In this document: piece by piece, positions 51,456 through 60,229 of the stretch
How positions within the stretch are numbered: position 1 is the stretch's first letter
Layout of the letters: each line of letters opens with the position of its first letter
Assembly: GCF_001044425.1 (NCBI RefSeq)
Contig: NZ_LFML01000043.1
Location: 43,289 to 107,288, forward strand
From: Streptomyces roseus
GTDB taxonomy: Bacteria > Actinomycetota > Actinomycetes > Streptomycetales > Streptomycetaceae
Direction: 5' to 3'
DNA length: 64,000 bases
The notes under the pieces: model-generated
Database searches by the model: none
Seen by the model: only the letters and a program-made list of their open reading frames with translations
What the model was told of the DNA's origin: nothing
Translations under genes and position numbers: made by a program

Positions 51456-53776
51456 GCGCTGCCGAGCGCGGCGAGCCGGCCGGGCCGCTTCCGGCCGCCG
51501 AGGACGCCGCCGAGGCGCTGGTGGGTTTCAAGTCCCATCTGCGGCCCACCGTCGTCCCCGGCGACGCCGCCTACCTGGTGTCCCGGCGCGGGGTGACCGC
51601 CCTGGGCGGGAGCGGGGCGGAGGTCCTCGTCCCGCTGCTCGACGGGACCCGGACCGCGGGGGCGGTCCGGCAGGAGGCCGCGCGGGTCCTGGGGGCCGAG
51701 GAGGCCGACGCCGCCCTCCGCTCCCTGGCGGACGCCGGGTTGATCCGCTCCACCACCCCGGCGGCGGAGGGCGAGGCCGAGGCCTACTGGGACCTGGCCG
51801 GCCTCGACGGGGGTGTGGCCGCCGCCGGGCTGGCCCGGGCCACCGTGGCCGTCGAGGCACTGCCCGGGCTGGATCCGGGGCCGGTGGCCGAGGCCTGCCG
51901 GGAGTCGGGGATCGCGGTCGTCGCGGACCCCGCCGCGGCCGACCTGGTCCTCGTCCTGTGCGAGGACTACCTCTCCCCGGGGCTGGCCGCCGTGGACGCC
52001 CGCCAGCGCGGCAGCGGCCGGCCCTGGGTCCCGGTCAAGCTGTGCGGGACGGACCCCTGGGTGGGCCCGTTCTTCCGGCCCGGCTCCGACGGCCCCTGCT
52101 GGCACTGCCTGGCCGTGCGGCTGCGCGGCCACCGCCACTCCGAGGTCCCCGTACGGCGCGCCCTCGGCCTGGCCGGCCCCGTGCCGCGGCCGGCCGCCGG
52201 GCTGGCGGCCGGGACGGCGCTCGCCGTGAACCTCGCCGCCCTGGAGGCCGCCAAGTGGCTGGCCGGGCTGCGCCACCCCGAACAGGCCCACATCCGCACC
52301 TTCGACACGCTGCGCCTGCGCACCGCCGGCCACCCGGTGGACCGGCTCCCGCAGTGCGCGTCCTGCGGGGACCCCGGCCTGGTGGCCCGCCGGGCCGGCG
52401 CCCCCTTCGTCCCCGTGTCGCGGCCCAAGGCCGCCGCGACCGGGGGCGGGGACCGCGCCCTGACCCCGGCGCAGATGCTGCGCACGTACGGACACCTGGT
52501 GGACCCGGTGACCGGGGTGGTCAAGGAGATCCGGGAGGCCCCCGGCGCCCCGGACTTCGTCCACGCGTACACCTCCGGGCACAACCTGGCGATGGGGTCG
52601 GCGTCCTTCGCCGGCCTCAGCTCGGGGCTGCGCGCGCTCAGCGGCGGCAAGGGCCGTACCGCCGAGGAAGCCCGTACGAGCGCGCTGTGCGAGGCGGTCG
52701 AGCGCTACAGCGGCACGCGGCACGGCGACGAGCCGGTGGTCCGCGACTCGCTGCGCGCACTGGGCGGTGCGGCCGTGCACCCCAACGACTGCCAGCTGTA
52801 CAGCGCCCGCCAGTTCGCGGAGCGGGAGGTGTGGAACGCGCGGCACTCCCGCTTCCACCACGTACCGGCGCCATTCGACGAGACCCGGCCGACCGACTGG
52901 ACCCCGGTGTGGTCGCTGACTGGCGGCGTGCAGCGGCTGCTCCCCACGTCGATGCTGTACTTCGGGCGGGGGACGGACGGCTCCGGGGACCCGGCGGTCG
53001 GCGAGCCGTGGGCCGACTCCAACGGCAACGCGGCGGGCAGCAGCCCCGAGGACGCGCTGGTCCAGGGCTTCCTGGAGCTGGTGGAGCGGGACGCGGTCGC
53101 CCTGTGGTGGTACAACCGCACCCGTCAGCCCGGGATGGACCTGGGCTCCTTCGAGGACGAGTGGATCGAGCGGACGCGCCACGGGCTGCACCGCGTCAGC
53201 CGGGAGGTGTGGGCGCTCGACCTCACCTCCGACCTGGGGATCCCGGTGATCGCGGCGCTGTCGCGGCGTACCGACAAGCCCGCCGAGGACGTGCTCTTCG
53301 GCTTCGGCGCGCACTTCGACCCCAGGGTGGCGCTGTGCCGGGCCCTGTCGGAGCTGGGCCAGCTGCTGCCCGCCGTCGGCGGAGCGCGCGGCGACGGCGG
53401 CGGATACCGGATCACCGACCCGGAGCCGCTGTCGTGGTGGCACGGGGCCACCATCGCCAACCAGCCATATCTGGCGGCCGATCCGATGGCGCAGACCCGT
53501 ACGCCGGACCACTGGCCTGTGACCGCGGGCACGGATCTGCTCGACGACGTACACATGATCACCGAGCTGGTCCGGAGCAAAGGACTGGACCTTCTCGTAC
53601 TCGACCAGAGCCGACCTGACCTCGGACTTCCCGTGACGAAAGTGGTCGTACCGGGACTGCGCCATTTCTGGGCGAGGTACGGCCCGGGCCGCCTCTTCGA
53701 CGTCCCCGTGCGCCTCGGCCGGCTGGCCGAACCCACACCGTACGACCAGCTCAACCCGGTCCCGCTGTTCGTATGA
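51452..53776 (+). CDS. TOMM cyclodehydratase (leader-binding ThiF-like domain fused to YcaO)
   Basis: 774 aa. An N-terminal winged-helix leader-binding element (about 29-98) and a ThiF-like scaffold carry the zinc cysteines C216/C219 (CWHC) and C302/C305 (CASC). The YcaO domain (about 345-774) has its ATP-binding glutamates in the SALCEAVERYSG and FLELVERDAVALW helices, and ends with the Pro-rich LNPVPLFV tail typical of azoline-forming YcaO enzymes. It should turn Cys/Ser/Thr into azolines using ATP. ATG 51452 overlaps the peptide gene. Confidence 0.92.
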   Translation: MSAAERGEPAGPLPAAEDAAEALVGFKSHLRPTVVPGDAAYLVSRRGVTALGGSGAEVLVPLLDGTRTAGAVRQEAARVLGAEEADAALRSLADAGLIRSTTPAAEGEAEAYWDLAGLDGGVAAAGLARATVAVEALPGLDPGPVAEACRESGIAVVADPAAADLVLVLCEDYLSPGLAAVDARQRGSGRPWVPVKLCGTDPWVGPFFRPGSDGPCWHCLAVRLRGHRHSEVPVRRALGLAGPVPRPAAGLAAGTALAVNLAALEAAKWLAGLRHPEQAHIRTFDTLRLRTAGHPVDRLPQCASCGDPGLVARRAGAPFVPVSRPKAAATGGGDRALTPAQMLRTYGHLVDPVTGVVKEIREAPGAPDFVHAYTSGHNLAMGSASFAGLSSGLRALSGGKGRTAEEARTSALCEAVERYSGTRHGDEPVVRDSLRALGGAAVHPNDCQLYSARQFAEREVWNARHSRFHHVPAPFDETRPTDWTPVWSLTGGVQRLLPTSMLYFGRGTDGSGDPAVGEPWADSNGNAAGSSPEDALVQGFLELVERDAVALWWYNRTRQPGMDLGSFEDEWIERTRHGLHRVSREVWALDLTSDLGIPVIAALSRRTDKPAEDVLFGFGAHFDPRVALCRALSELGQLLPAVGGARGDGGGYRITDPEPLSWWHGATIANQPYLAADPMAQTRTPDHWPVTAGTDLLDDVHMITELVRSKGLDLLVLDQSRPDLGLPVTKVVVPGLRHFWARYGPGRLFDVPVRLGRLAEPTPYDQLNPVPLFV

Positions 53777-53860
53777 GCGATCGATTCCCGCCCCCGGTCC
53801 ACGGCCCTCCCCTATGCTCACACCTGGCGTGTAACAGAGGAACGCTTAAGGGGGATTGAC

Positions 53861-55105
53861 ATGCCTGGCCGCCTCAAGTCCTCGGATGGACCGTCGGAGG
53901 CGGTCCTGGTCGAGGGCATTCTGCGACGGAGCCGGGACTTACCCGCACCCCGGATGGCCCAGGTCATCCTCATCGCCGCACTCCTCTGCTACGTGGGCAT
54001 CACCGCCCTGAACATCGTCAGCGCCGGAGTCCGGGGGCTCGCCCTGGCCGCCGCCTTCGGCTGCCTGGGCGCGGTATTCGCCCTCCAGCTCCTGCACTCC
54101 CGGACGAGCACGCAGCGCGTGCCGACCGGCCACCGGGCGCTGACCCTCGGCGCGCAGGCCGCCTTCACCTACCTGCCGCTCATCGCCCTGAAATCGCAGT
54201 GGGGCGCCATGGCCGGCTTCCTCGCCGGCTCCCTCCTGCTGCTCCTGCCCCCGCGCCCGGGCTGGATCCTGTACGGGTTCGTGGGCATCAGCATGCTGGT
54301 GCCGCCGCTGCTGGAAGGGCGGCCCGCCGTCGACAGCGTCTACCTGGCGCAGACCACCCTGCTGACCGGGCTGGTCACCTTCGGCCTGACCCGGCTGTCG
54401 GAGCTGGTCCGCGTCCTGCACGAGAGCCGCGGCGAACTCACCCGCGCCGCGGTCACCCGCGAACGGCTGCGCTTCGCGCGGGACTTGCACGACCTGCTCG
54501 GCTACAGCCTCTCCGCGATCCAGCTCAAGGGCGAGCTGATCCACCGGCTGATCCCGGCGCATCCTGCCCGGGCCATGGACGAGATCGAGGACGTGCTGGC
54601 CATCTCCCGCCAGTCGCTGGCCGACGTACGGCGGGTGGCGAGCGGGTACCGGGACATGTCGCTGGAGGAGGAGATCGCCTCGGCCAAGTCGGTGCTGGGC
54701 GCCGCCGAGGTCGACGCGGTGACCGACATCCGCATGGGAGAGGTCAGTTCGCCCGTGGACACGGTGCTCGCGACCGTCCTGCGGGAGGCCGTCACCAACG
54801 TGCTGCGCCACAGCAGGGCCGTGCACTGCGAGATCACCGCCATCGAGGAGGACGGCCTCATGACGCTGTCGGTCACCAACGACGGCGTCACCGAGGGCTA
54901 CCGCGACACCTCGCCGCACAGCGGCAGCGGCCTGGGGAACCTGGGGCTGCGGCTGCGCGCGGTGGGCGGGGAACTGACGGTCGACCGGGGTCCGGGAAGC
55001 CTGTTCCGTCTGGTGGCGCGGGTTCCGGCGCACGGGGACGTCGACCCCGATCTCGAGGATCCCGACGAGGCGGCGGAGGGCGAGCGCTCGTGGCTCGTCG
55101 CCTGA
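53861..55105 (+). CDS. Sensor histidine kinase (DesK-like)
   Basis: 414 aa: five or six membrane helices (about 28-160), dimerisation helix with phosphoacceptor His in FARDLHDLLGYSLSAIQ at about 207, and a HATPase_c domain ending SGLGNLGLRLR. This class signals to LuxR-type regulators; one is encoded 99 bases downstream. ATG 53861 after GGGGGATTGAC. It borders the YcaO operon and may sense membrane stress from the product. Confidence 0.9.
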   Translation: MPGRLKSSDGPSEAVLVEGILRRSRDLPAPRMAQVILIAALLCYVGITALNIVSAGVRGLALAAAFGCLGAVFALQLLHSRTSTQRVPTGHRALTLGAQAAFTYLPLIALKSQWGAMAGFLAGSLLLLLPPRPGWILYGFVGISMLVPPLLEGRPAVDSVYLAQTTLLTGLVTFGLTRLSELVRVLHESRGELTRAAVTRERLRFARDLHDLLGYSLSAIQLKGELIHRLIPAHPARAMDEIEDVLAISRQSLADVRRVASGYRDMSLEEEIASAKSVLGAAEVDAVTDIRMGEVSSPVDTVLATVLREAVTNVLRHSRAVHCEITAIEEDGLMTLSVTNDGVTEGYRDTSPHSGSGLGNLGLRLRAVGGELTVDRGPGSLFRLVARVPAHGDVDPDLEDPDEAAEGERSWLVA

Positions 55106-55204
55106 GGCGGCCCGTCCGCGACCGCCGTGAACCGGCCGCCGGAACAAACTGGTTGCTATGATCACAAGTACACGATCGGCCGCGCGGACGGGGGGCTCGT
55201 CACG

Positions 55205-55813
55205 GTGATCAGAATCCTGCTGGCCGAGGACATGCACATGGTGCGCGGCGCGCTCGTCGCCCTGCTCGACCTGGAGGACGACCTGGAGGTCGTCAGCGAG
55301 TTGTCGCGCGGGGACGAGATCCTGGCCGCCGCCCTCGCCGTCCGGCCGGACATCGCGATCATCGACATCGACCTCCCCGGACTCGACGGGCTGAGCGCGG
55401 CGATGCAGATCCACGAGCAGCTCCCGGAGTGCCGGACCCTGATGCTCACGAGCCTCGGCCGCCCCGGCACGCTGCGCCGGGCCCTGGCGGCCCAGGTCTC
55501 CGGCTACCTCCTCAAGGACGACTCCCCGAAGGAACTGGCCAGCGCCATCCGGCGGGTGGTCGCCGGGCACCGCGTCATCGACTCCAAGCTGGCCGTCGCC
55601 GCGTGGAACGGACTGGAGAGCCCGCTGACCGACCGCGAGACCGAGGTGCTGCGCATGGCGGCTCAGGGCTCGGAGGCCGCCGAGATCGCCGGGGAACTCC
55701 ACCTGTCCACGGGGACGGTGCGCAACTACCTGACCACCGTCGTGATGAAGCTGAAGGCCCGCAACCGCGTGGACGCGATCCGCATCGCCCGCGACGCGGG
55801 CTGGCTGGTCTGA
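55205..55813 (+). CDS. LuxR-family response regulator (partner of the DesK-like kinase)
   Basis: 202 aa: receiver domain with phosphoacceptor Asp in IIDIDLPGLDG (about 53-63) and lysine in YLLKDDSP, then a LuxR/NarL helix-turn-helix (about 140-200, LTDRETEVLRMAAQG). GTG 55205 has GGGGGG upstream and lies directly before the receiver; an upstream ATG at 55127 would add residues foreign to the family. Convergent with the next gene after 9 bases. Confidence 0.9.
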   Translation: MIRILLAEDMHMVRGALVALLDLEDDLEVVSELSRGDEILAAALAVRPDIAIIDIDLPGLDGLSAAMQIHEQLPECRTLMLTSLGRPGTLRRALAAQVSGYLLKDDSPKELASAIRRVVAGHRVIDSKLAVAAWNGLESPLTDRETEVLRMAAQGSEAAEIAGELHLSTGTVRNYLTTVVMKLKARNRVDAIRIARDAGWLV

Positions 55814-55822
55814 GCCCCGGGT

Positions 55823-57121
55823 TCAGCCCGCCGCCGCGGGCCCCCCGGGGCTCAGGTGGGTGGTGAACCACTCCTCGGCGAGGGCCGATACCCGGTGGAG
55901 GGCCCCGGGCTCCTCGAAGAGGTGGGTGGCGCCCTCCACGACCTCCAGGCGGCTCTCGCAGCGCAGCCGGGCCCGGGCCTCGCGGTTGAGGGCGAGGACC
56001 TGGCGGTCCTGCGAGCCGACGATCAGGAGCGTGGGCGCGCGGACCTCGGCCAGGCGGGATCCGGCCAGGTCCGGGCGGCCGCCGCGGGAGACCACCGCGT
56101 AGACCGGCGAGTCGGGCTCGGCCGCGGCCGCCAGGGCGGCGGCCGCCCCCGTGGAGGCGCCGAAGTAGGCCGGCGGGAGCGGGGTCCGGGTGCCGAGCCA
56201 GGCCGTGGCGGCGGCCAGCCGTGCGGCCAGGGCGTCGACGTCGAAGACGTTCGACCGGTCGGCCTCCTCGGCCGGGGTGAGCAGGTCGAACAGGAGCGTG
56301 CCCAGACCGGCACGGTTCAGGTCGGCGGCCACCCGGCGGTTGCGGGGGCTGCGCCGGCTGCTGCCCGAGCCGTGCGCGAACACGACCACCGCGCCCGCAC
56401 CCGGCGGGAGGGTGAGCTCCCCGGGCAGGCGCAGATCCGGCGCCTCGACCGCCACCTCCACCCCTGCCCGCTCGGCCGGGGGTGGCCGCCGCGGCGACTG
56501 GGCGAGCAGGGTAACGACCTCCTCGTCCGGGGTCTGGGAGAAGTCCCGGTACCACTGGCCGACCGAGGAGAACCCCGGCGGCGATCCCAGGCAGACCACC
56601 TCGTCGGCCACCGCGCCCACCCGGGCCAGCGCGTCCGGCGGGGCCACCGGGGCCGCCATGACGATCCGGGCCGCGCCCTGCGCCCGTACGACCTGGCAGG
56701 CGGCGGCCGCCGTGGCCCCGGTCGCGATGCCGTCGTCCACCACGATCACCGTCCGGCCGCGCAGGTCCTCCTGCGGCCGGCCCGCGCGGTAGCGGGCGGC
56801 CCGGCGGGTCAGCTCCGCCTGCTCCGCCTCCTCGACGGCGGCGACGTCCCGCGGGGTGAGCCGCCCGCGCCGCACGATGTCCTCGCTGATCACGCGGACC
56901 CCGCCCTCACCGATCGCGCCGAACGCCAGCTCGGGCTGGTACGGGACCCCCAGCTTGCGGACGACGATCACGTCGAGCGGGGCGCCGAGGGCGTGGGCCA
57001 CGTGGAAGGCCACCGGGACCCCGCCGCGCGGCAGCCCCAGCACCACGGGATGCCCCACCGCGTACCTCGCGAGCTCCGTACCGAGTCTTCGACCTGCGTC
57101 GTCGCGGTCCGTGAAGAGCAT
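55823..57121 (-). CDS. Phosphoribosyltransferase / dienelactone-hydrolase-like fusion
   Basis: 432 aa. The N-terminal about 210 residues are a type I phosphoribosyltransferase (LGLPRGGVPVAFHVA PPi loop; PRPP motif VIVVDDGIATGATAAA at about 125-140). The C-terminal about 215 residues are an alpha/beta hydrolase with VVFAHGSGSSRRSPRN, FGASTGAAAAL nucleophile elbow, SQDRQVL and THLFEEPG. The fusion is widespread in actinobacteria, often with stress proteins; its substrate is not known. ATG 57121. Confidence 0.85.
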   Translation of the reverse strand: MLFTDRDDAGRRLGTELARYAVGHPVVLGLPRGGVPVAFHVAHALGAPLDVIVVRKLGVPYQPELAFGAIGEGGVRVISEDIVRRGRLTPRDVAAVEEAEQAELTRRAARYRAGRPQEDLRGRTVIVVDDGIATGATAAAACQVVRAQGAARIVMAAPVAPPDALARVGAVADEVVCLGSPPGFSSVGQWYRDFSQTPDEEVVTLLAQSPRRPPPAERAGVEVAVEAPDLRLPGELTLPPGAGAVVVFAHGSGSSRRSPRNRRVAADLNRAGLGTLLFDLLTPAEEADRSNVFDVDALAARLAAATAWLGTRTPLPPAYFGASTGAAAALAAAAEPDSPVYAVVSRGGRPDLAGSRLAEVRAPTLLIVGSQDRQVLALNREARARLRCESRLEVVEGATHLFEEPGALHRVSALAEEWFTTHLSPGGPAAAG

Positions 57122-57370
57122 GGCGGGTCATCCCCAAGGGTCTCCCCCGACGTTGTCTGCCGTACTTCGAAACAACGCCTCCCGCCGCCCGCGTGCAACT
57201 CGGGTGCTCCCGCCCCTCCGGTGGTCCGTACGAGGAGGGTGGGTCCGGGTCTGTGGGTTTTGGGGGATGGGTAGGGGTGGGGAGCCTGCGTAAGTTGGCC
57301 ATGAGGCCTCGCCCGCGCCGCTGACCTGGCGCTTCGGGGCGGGCTCCGACGATGAGGAGGGGGCGGCGCG
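57122..57370. promoter_or_regulatory. Divergent promoter region, fusion gene / xdhC-like
   Basis: About 250 bases between divergent genes. The part at 57150-57180 (CTTCGAAACAAC) is relatively AT-rich and could hold a leftward promoter. No palindrome of note. Confidence 0.35.
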
Positions 57371-58351
57371 ATGCGTGAGCTGGTGGAGACGGCGCGGCGG
57401 TGGACGGCCGAGGGGCGGACCGGGTTCCTGGCCCGGCCGGTGGCCGAGCAGGGGTTCGGGCCGCGTGACCCGGCGGGGGCCCTGCTCGTGGACGCGCGCG
57501 GGGAGTGCGTCGGGGCCCTGTACCGGGGGGTCTTCGACGCCGAGCTGGTGGCGGAGGCCGCGGACATGGCCGCCGGGGCCACCGCGCGGGTGTGCGAGGT
57601 CTCGGTCGGGGCGGACGAGGCCGCGGAGGCGAAGCTGACCTGCGGCGGGCGGGCCGAAATCCTGCTCCAGCCGCTGTCGGCCGTGCCCGCCGCGTGGTGG
57701 GAGCTGCTCGGCGAGGGCGTGGGCGTGGCGCTCGTGACCCGGCTCGACGAGCGGGCCGAGCACGCGGTGAGCGAGGTGGTACGGGCCGTCGACGCGCCGG
57801 CCGACGACGCCGAGCGCCGGGCCGGCGAGCTGCTGGCCACGCGTCGGCCCGGCCGGGACGCCCTGTACGGGGAGCGCGGTCTGGTATTCGTCGAGGCGTA
57901 CCCGTCCGCCCCGTACGTGGTCATCGGCGGAGGCGGCGAGCTCGCCGAGATCATCGAGGCGCAGGCCCTGCTGCTGGGGTGGGGGGCCGGGCTCGTCTGC
58001 TCCGTCGCCGAGGCCGAGAAGCTGCTGGAGGCCCGCCGGGACGCCGCCTGCCTGGTCATGCTGAGCCACGACCCGGAGTTCGACGTGCCGACCGTGCGCG
58101 CAGCGCTCGCGCTGGGCGTCCCGTACGTCGGCGCCCTCGGCTCCCGCAAGACCACCGCCCGGCGCCGCGAGGGGCTGCTGGCCTCGGGGGTGTCCGAGGC
58201 GCAGGCGGCCCGGGTGCACGGGCCGATCGGCCTGGACCTGGGCGCCCGGACGCCTGCGGAGACGGCGCTGGCGATCTGCGCGGAGATCCTGGCCGTGCTC
58301 GGGGGGTACGAGGTCCGGGCGCTGCGGGATTCGGACGGGCCGCTGCGCTAG
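57371..58351 (+). CDS. XdhC/CoxI family protein
   Basis: 326 aa. N-terminal XdhC_CoxI domain (about 10-80), C-terminal Rossmann domain (about 185-320) with VVIGGGGELAEIIEAQ and YVGALGSRKTTARRR. XdhC proteins load or sulfurate the molybdenum cofactor for xanthine- or CO-dehydrogenase family enzymes. No molybdoenzyme is encoded in this window. ATG 57371 after GAGGAGGGGGCGGCGCG. Confidence 0.9.
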   Translation: MRELVETARRWTAEGRTGFLARPVAEQGFGPRDPAGALLVDARGECVGALYRGVFDAELVAEAADMAAGATARVCEVSVGADEAAEAKLTCGGRAEILLQPLSAVPAAWWELLGEGVGVALVTRLDERAEHAVSEVVRAVDAPADDAERRAGELLATRRPGRDALYGERGLVFVEAYPSAPYVVIGGGGELAEIIEAQALLLGWGAGLVCSVAEAEKLLEARRDAACLVMLSHDPEFDVPTVRAALALGVPYVGALGSRKTTARRREGLLASGVSEAQAARVHGPIGLDLGARTPAETALAICAEILAVLGGYEVRALRDSDGPLR

Positions 58352-58384
58352 GCAGAGCGGGCGCGGGGCCGCCTCGGGGCCGCC

Positions 58385-58711
58385 TCAGCTCTCGCCGAGG
58401 GCACGCTTGAGCTGCGTCTTGTTCATGTCGGAGCGGCCGTGGATGTTGCGGCGCCTGGCCTCCGCGTAGAGCTGTTCGTACGTCGGCCCCTGCGCGCCCG
58501 AATGGGAGTGCAGGCCGCCGCGCCGTCCCGAGGACATGTCCTCCAGGGACAGCTTGCTCGCGGTCTCGGACTCGCCGGCCCGGGCCCGTTCCTTGTTGAC
58601 GGTCCGGGCGGCGATCTCCTTGGCCCGCTCCTCGGGTACGCCGCGCTCTTCGGCGCTTTCCTTGATGTGCTCGTACTGGCGTTCTCGTTTGGGCGAAGAT
58701 CCGCGCGGCAT
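58385..58711 (-). CDS. Small basic/acidic conserved protein (plasmid stabilisation-like)
   Basis: 108 aa, highly charged. N-terminal helix with KRERQYEHIKESAEERG, a central EIAARTVNKERARAGE segment and a C-terminal SAP/Rho_N-like motif (YEQLYAEARRRNIHGRSDMNKTQLKRALGES), which may bind nucleic acid. Often annotated as plasmid stabilisation protein in Streptomyces without functional proof. ATG 58711 after AAGGAGCC. Confidence 0.82.
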   Translation of the reverse strand: MPRGSSPKRERQYEHIKESAEERGVPEERAKEIAARTVNKERARAGESETASKLSLEDMSSGRRGGLHSHSGAQGPTYEQLYAEARRRNIHGRSDMNKTQLKRALGES

Positions 58712-58800
58712 TTTCGGCTCCTTCCGGGGCGGGTCGCCTGTGCGCCTGCCCTCGATCCGATGCGGTAGTCGTCTGGTCCGCTGATCAGAGGATCTCCCCT

Positions 58801-58811
58801 CACCCAGGGTG
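58801..58811. promoter_or_regulatory. Palindrome in a divergent promoter
   Basis: CACCCAGGGTG, a perfect 5-1-5 palindrome, 22 bases upstream of the DUF6479-type gene and between two divergent genes. Possible operator; could be chance. Confidence 0.25.
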
Positions 58812-58833
58812 AAACAGGCATCAATGCGGGAAA

Positions 58834-59244
58834 ATGGTTCATATGGACATGACCCTGAGTCTGGACCAGACCCTGAGCGACATCGCCTGGTTCCTGGTCG
58901 TCGGCATCGTCGTGGTCGGCTTCCTGCTGGGCGCCTTCAGGCTCGGCCAGCGGGTCCGGGCCAAGGAGCCGCCGCCGCCGACCGCCGAGAGCCAGCCCCA
59001 CCTGCCGGCCGGCGGCGCGGTCCACGAGCTCCGCGAGGAACGAGAGAGCGTGGAGATCCCCGAGAGCGGCCTGCGCCCGCACGAGATGCAGGGCTACGGG
59101 AACTTCGGATCCACGACGAGCAGCCATCAGGAGGAGGTCCGGGCCGAGCGGGAGGCCGGGTACCGCAACCCGCCGCAGTACCCGGGGCCGCAGCAGCCGC
59201 CGCACGGGGAGCCGCCGGCCTCCAAGCCGAGCGGGAACGCCTGA
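58834..59244 (+). CDS. DUF6479-type single-pass membrane protein
   Basis: 136 aa: one N-terminal membrane helix (about 17-36, IAWFLVVGIVVVGFLLGAF), then a cytoplasmic polar tail ending in a Pro/Gln-rich stretch. Matches a small family seen in Streptomyces and labelled DUF6479; function unknown. Start could be ATG 58834, 58843 or 58849; none has a strong ribosome site. Confidence 0.75.
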   Translation: MVHMDMTLSLDQTLSDIAWFLVVGIVVVGFLLGAFRLGQRVRAKEPPPPTAESQPHLPAGGAVHELREERESVEIPESGLRPHEMQGYGNFGSTTSSHQEEVRAEREAGYRNPPQYPGPQQPPHGEPPASKPSGNA

Positions 59245-59294
59245 CGCACCCCGCCCGACCGGCACCCCTTGGACCGGCACCCCTCGACCGGCAC

Positions 59295-59326
59295 CCCGCG
59301 ACCCGCGCCACGGCGCGGGTCGCGGG
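59295..59326. terminator. Bidirectional terminator, DUF6479 / DNA ligase
   Basis: Perfect 15-bp inverted repeat (59295-59309 and 59312-59326) with a 2-base centre, between convergent genes. Four bases from the ligase stop. Confidence 0.8.
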
Positions 59327-59329
59327 ACG

Positions 59330-60229
59330 TCAGGGTTCCGTCCGCAGCCTGAGCACCTCCGGTGGCGGGTGACGGGCCGTCGAGGGGTGGCGGACCTCGG
59401 CCGTGAGCGGCGGATCGAGCGGGCGGTACGGCACCTCGCCGAGCCCGATCGCCGTGACCGTGGCCCCCTCCGCCGCACGGGAGGGCCCGGCGCGCTCCGC
59501 CACGGCCGCCGCCACCTCCGCCCGCAGCGCCGCCGTCAACGGGCTCGACACCAGCGGGGTCTCGTCCCCGACGGGCAGGACGAGGACCAGCGCGAGCGGG
59601 CGGCGGGCGGTGCCCGTGTACCCGACCACCGCCGCGTCCCGGACCTCGGTGTGCCGCAGCTTCTGCCAGCCGCGCCGGCCCGCCGGGTACGTCTGGTCCA
59701 GCCGCTTGACCACCAGCCCCTCGATACCGCTGGCGGGCAGGGTCTCGTACCAGGTGGCGGCCAGCTCCGGATCGGTCGTCATCGGGACCGGCTGCAGCGG
59801 CGGGCCCAGCGGGAGCAGCAGGTCCACGAGGAGCGCCCGGCGCCGCTCGTACGTGCGCCCGCGCACGTCCAGCCCGGCCAGTTCGAGCACGTCGAAGGCC
59901 GCGTACGAGGCGGGCAGGCTCTGGGCGAGCACAGCGGCCCGCGCGGCCGAGGCGGCCGCCGCCCGGCGCTGGACGAGCGCGAAGTCCGTACGGCCGGCGT
60001 GCCAGATGACCACCTCGCCGTCGAGGACGGTCTCGGCGGGCAACCTCCGGGCCGCGGCCGCCAGATCGGGAAAGGCCGCGGTCACGATGCGCCCGGACCG
60101 GGCCTGGAGCACCACGTCCTCGGCGGTGCGCACGATGACGAGGCGGTGGCCGTCGAACTTCGGCTCGTACGCCAGGCCGTCCCCGCGCGGGAGGGTGCGT
60201 ACGGTGGCGGCGAGCGCGACGCTGATCAC
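59330..60229 (-). CDS. ATP-dependent DNA ligase (LigD ligase domain)
   Basis: 299 aa. Adenylation motif I EPKFDGHR with the nucleophilic lysine at about 24, motif III-like YAAFDVLEL, motif IV EGLVVKR and motif V WQKLRH, then an OB-fold. It acts with Ku in non-homologous end joining. GTG 60229 overlaps the polymerase gene stop by 4 nt (GTGA). The protein is short because polymerase and ligase are on separate genes here. Confidence 0.9.
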   Translation of the reverse strand: MISVALAATVRTLPRGDGLAYEPKFDGHRLVIVRTAEDVVLQARSGRIVTAAFPDLAAAARRLPAETVLDGEVVIWHAGRTDFALVQRRAAAASAARAAVLAQSLPASYAAFDVLELAGLDVRGRTYERRRALLVDLLLPLGPPLQPVPMTTDPELAATWYETLPASGIEGLVVKRLDQTYPAGRRGWQKLRHTEVRDAAVVGYTGTARRPLALVLVLPVGDETPLVSSPLTAALRAEVAAAVAERAGPSRAAEGATVTAIGLGEVPYRPLDPPLTAEVRHPSTARHPPPEVLRLRTEP

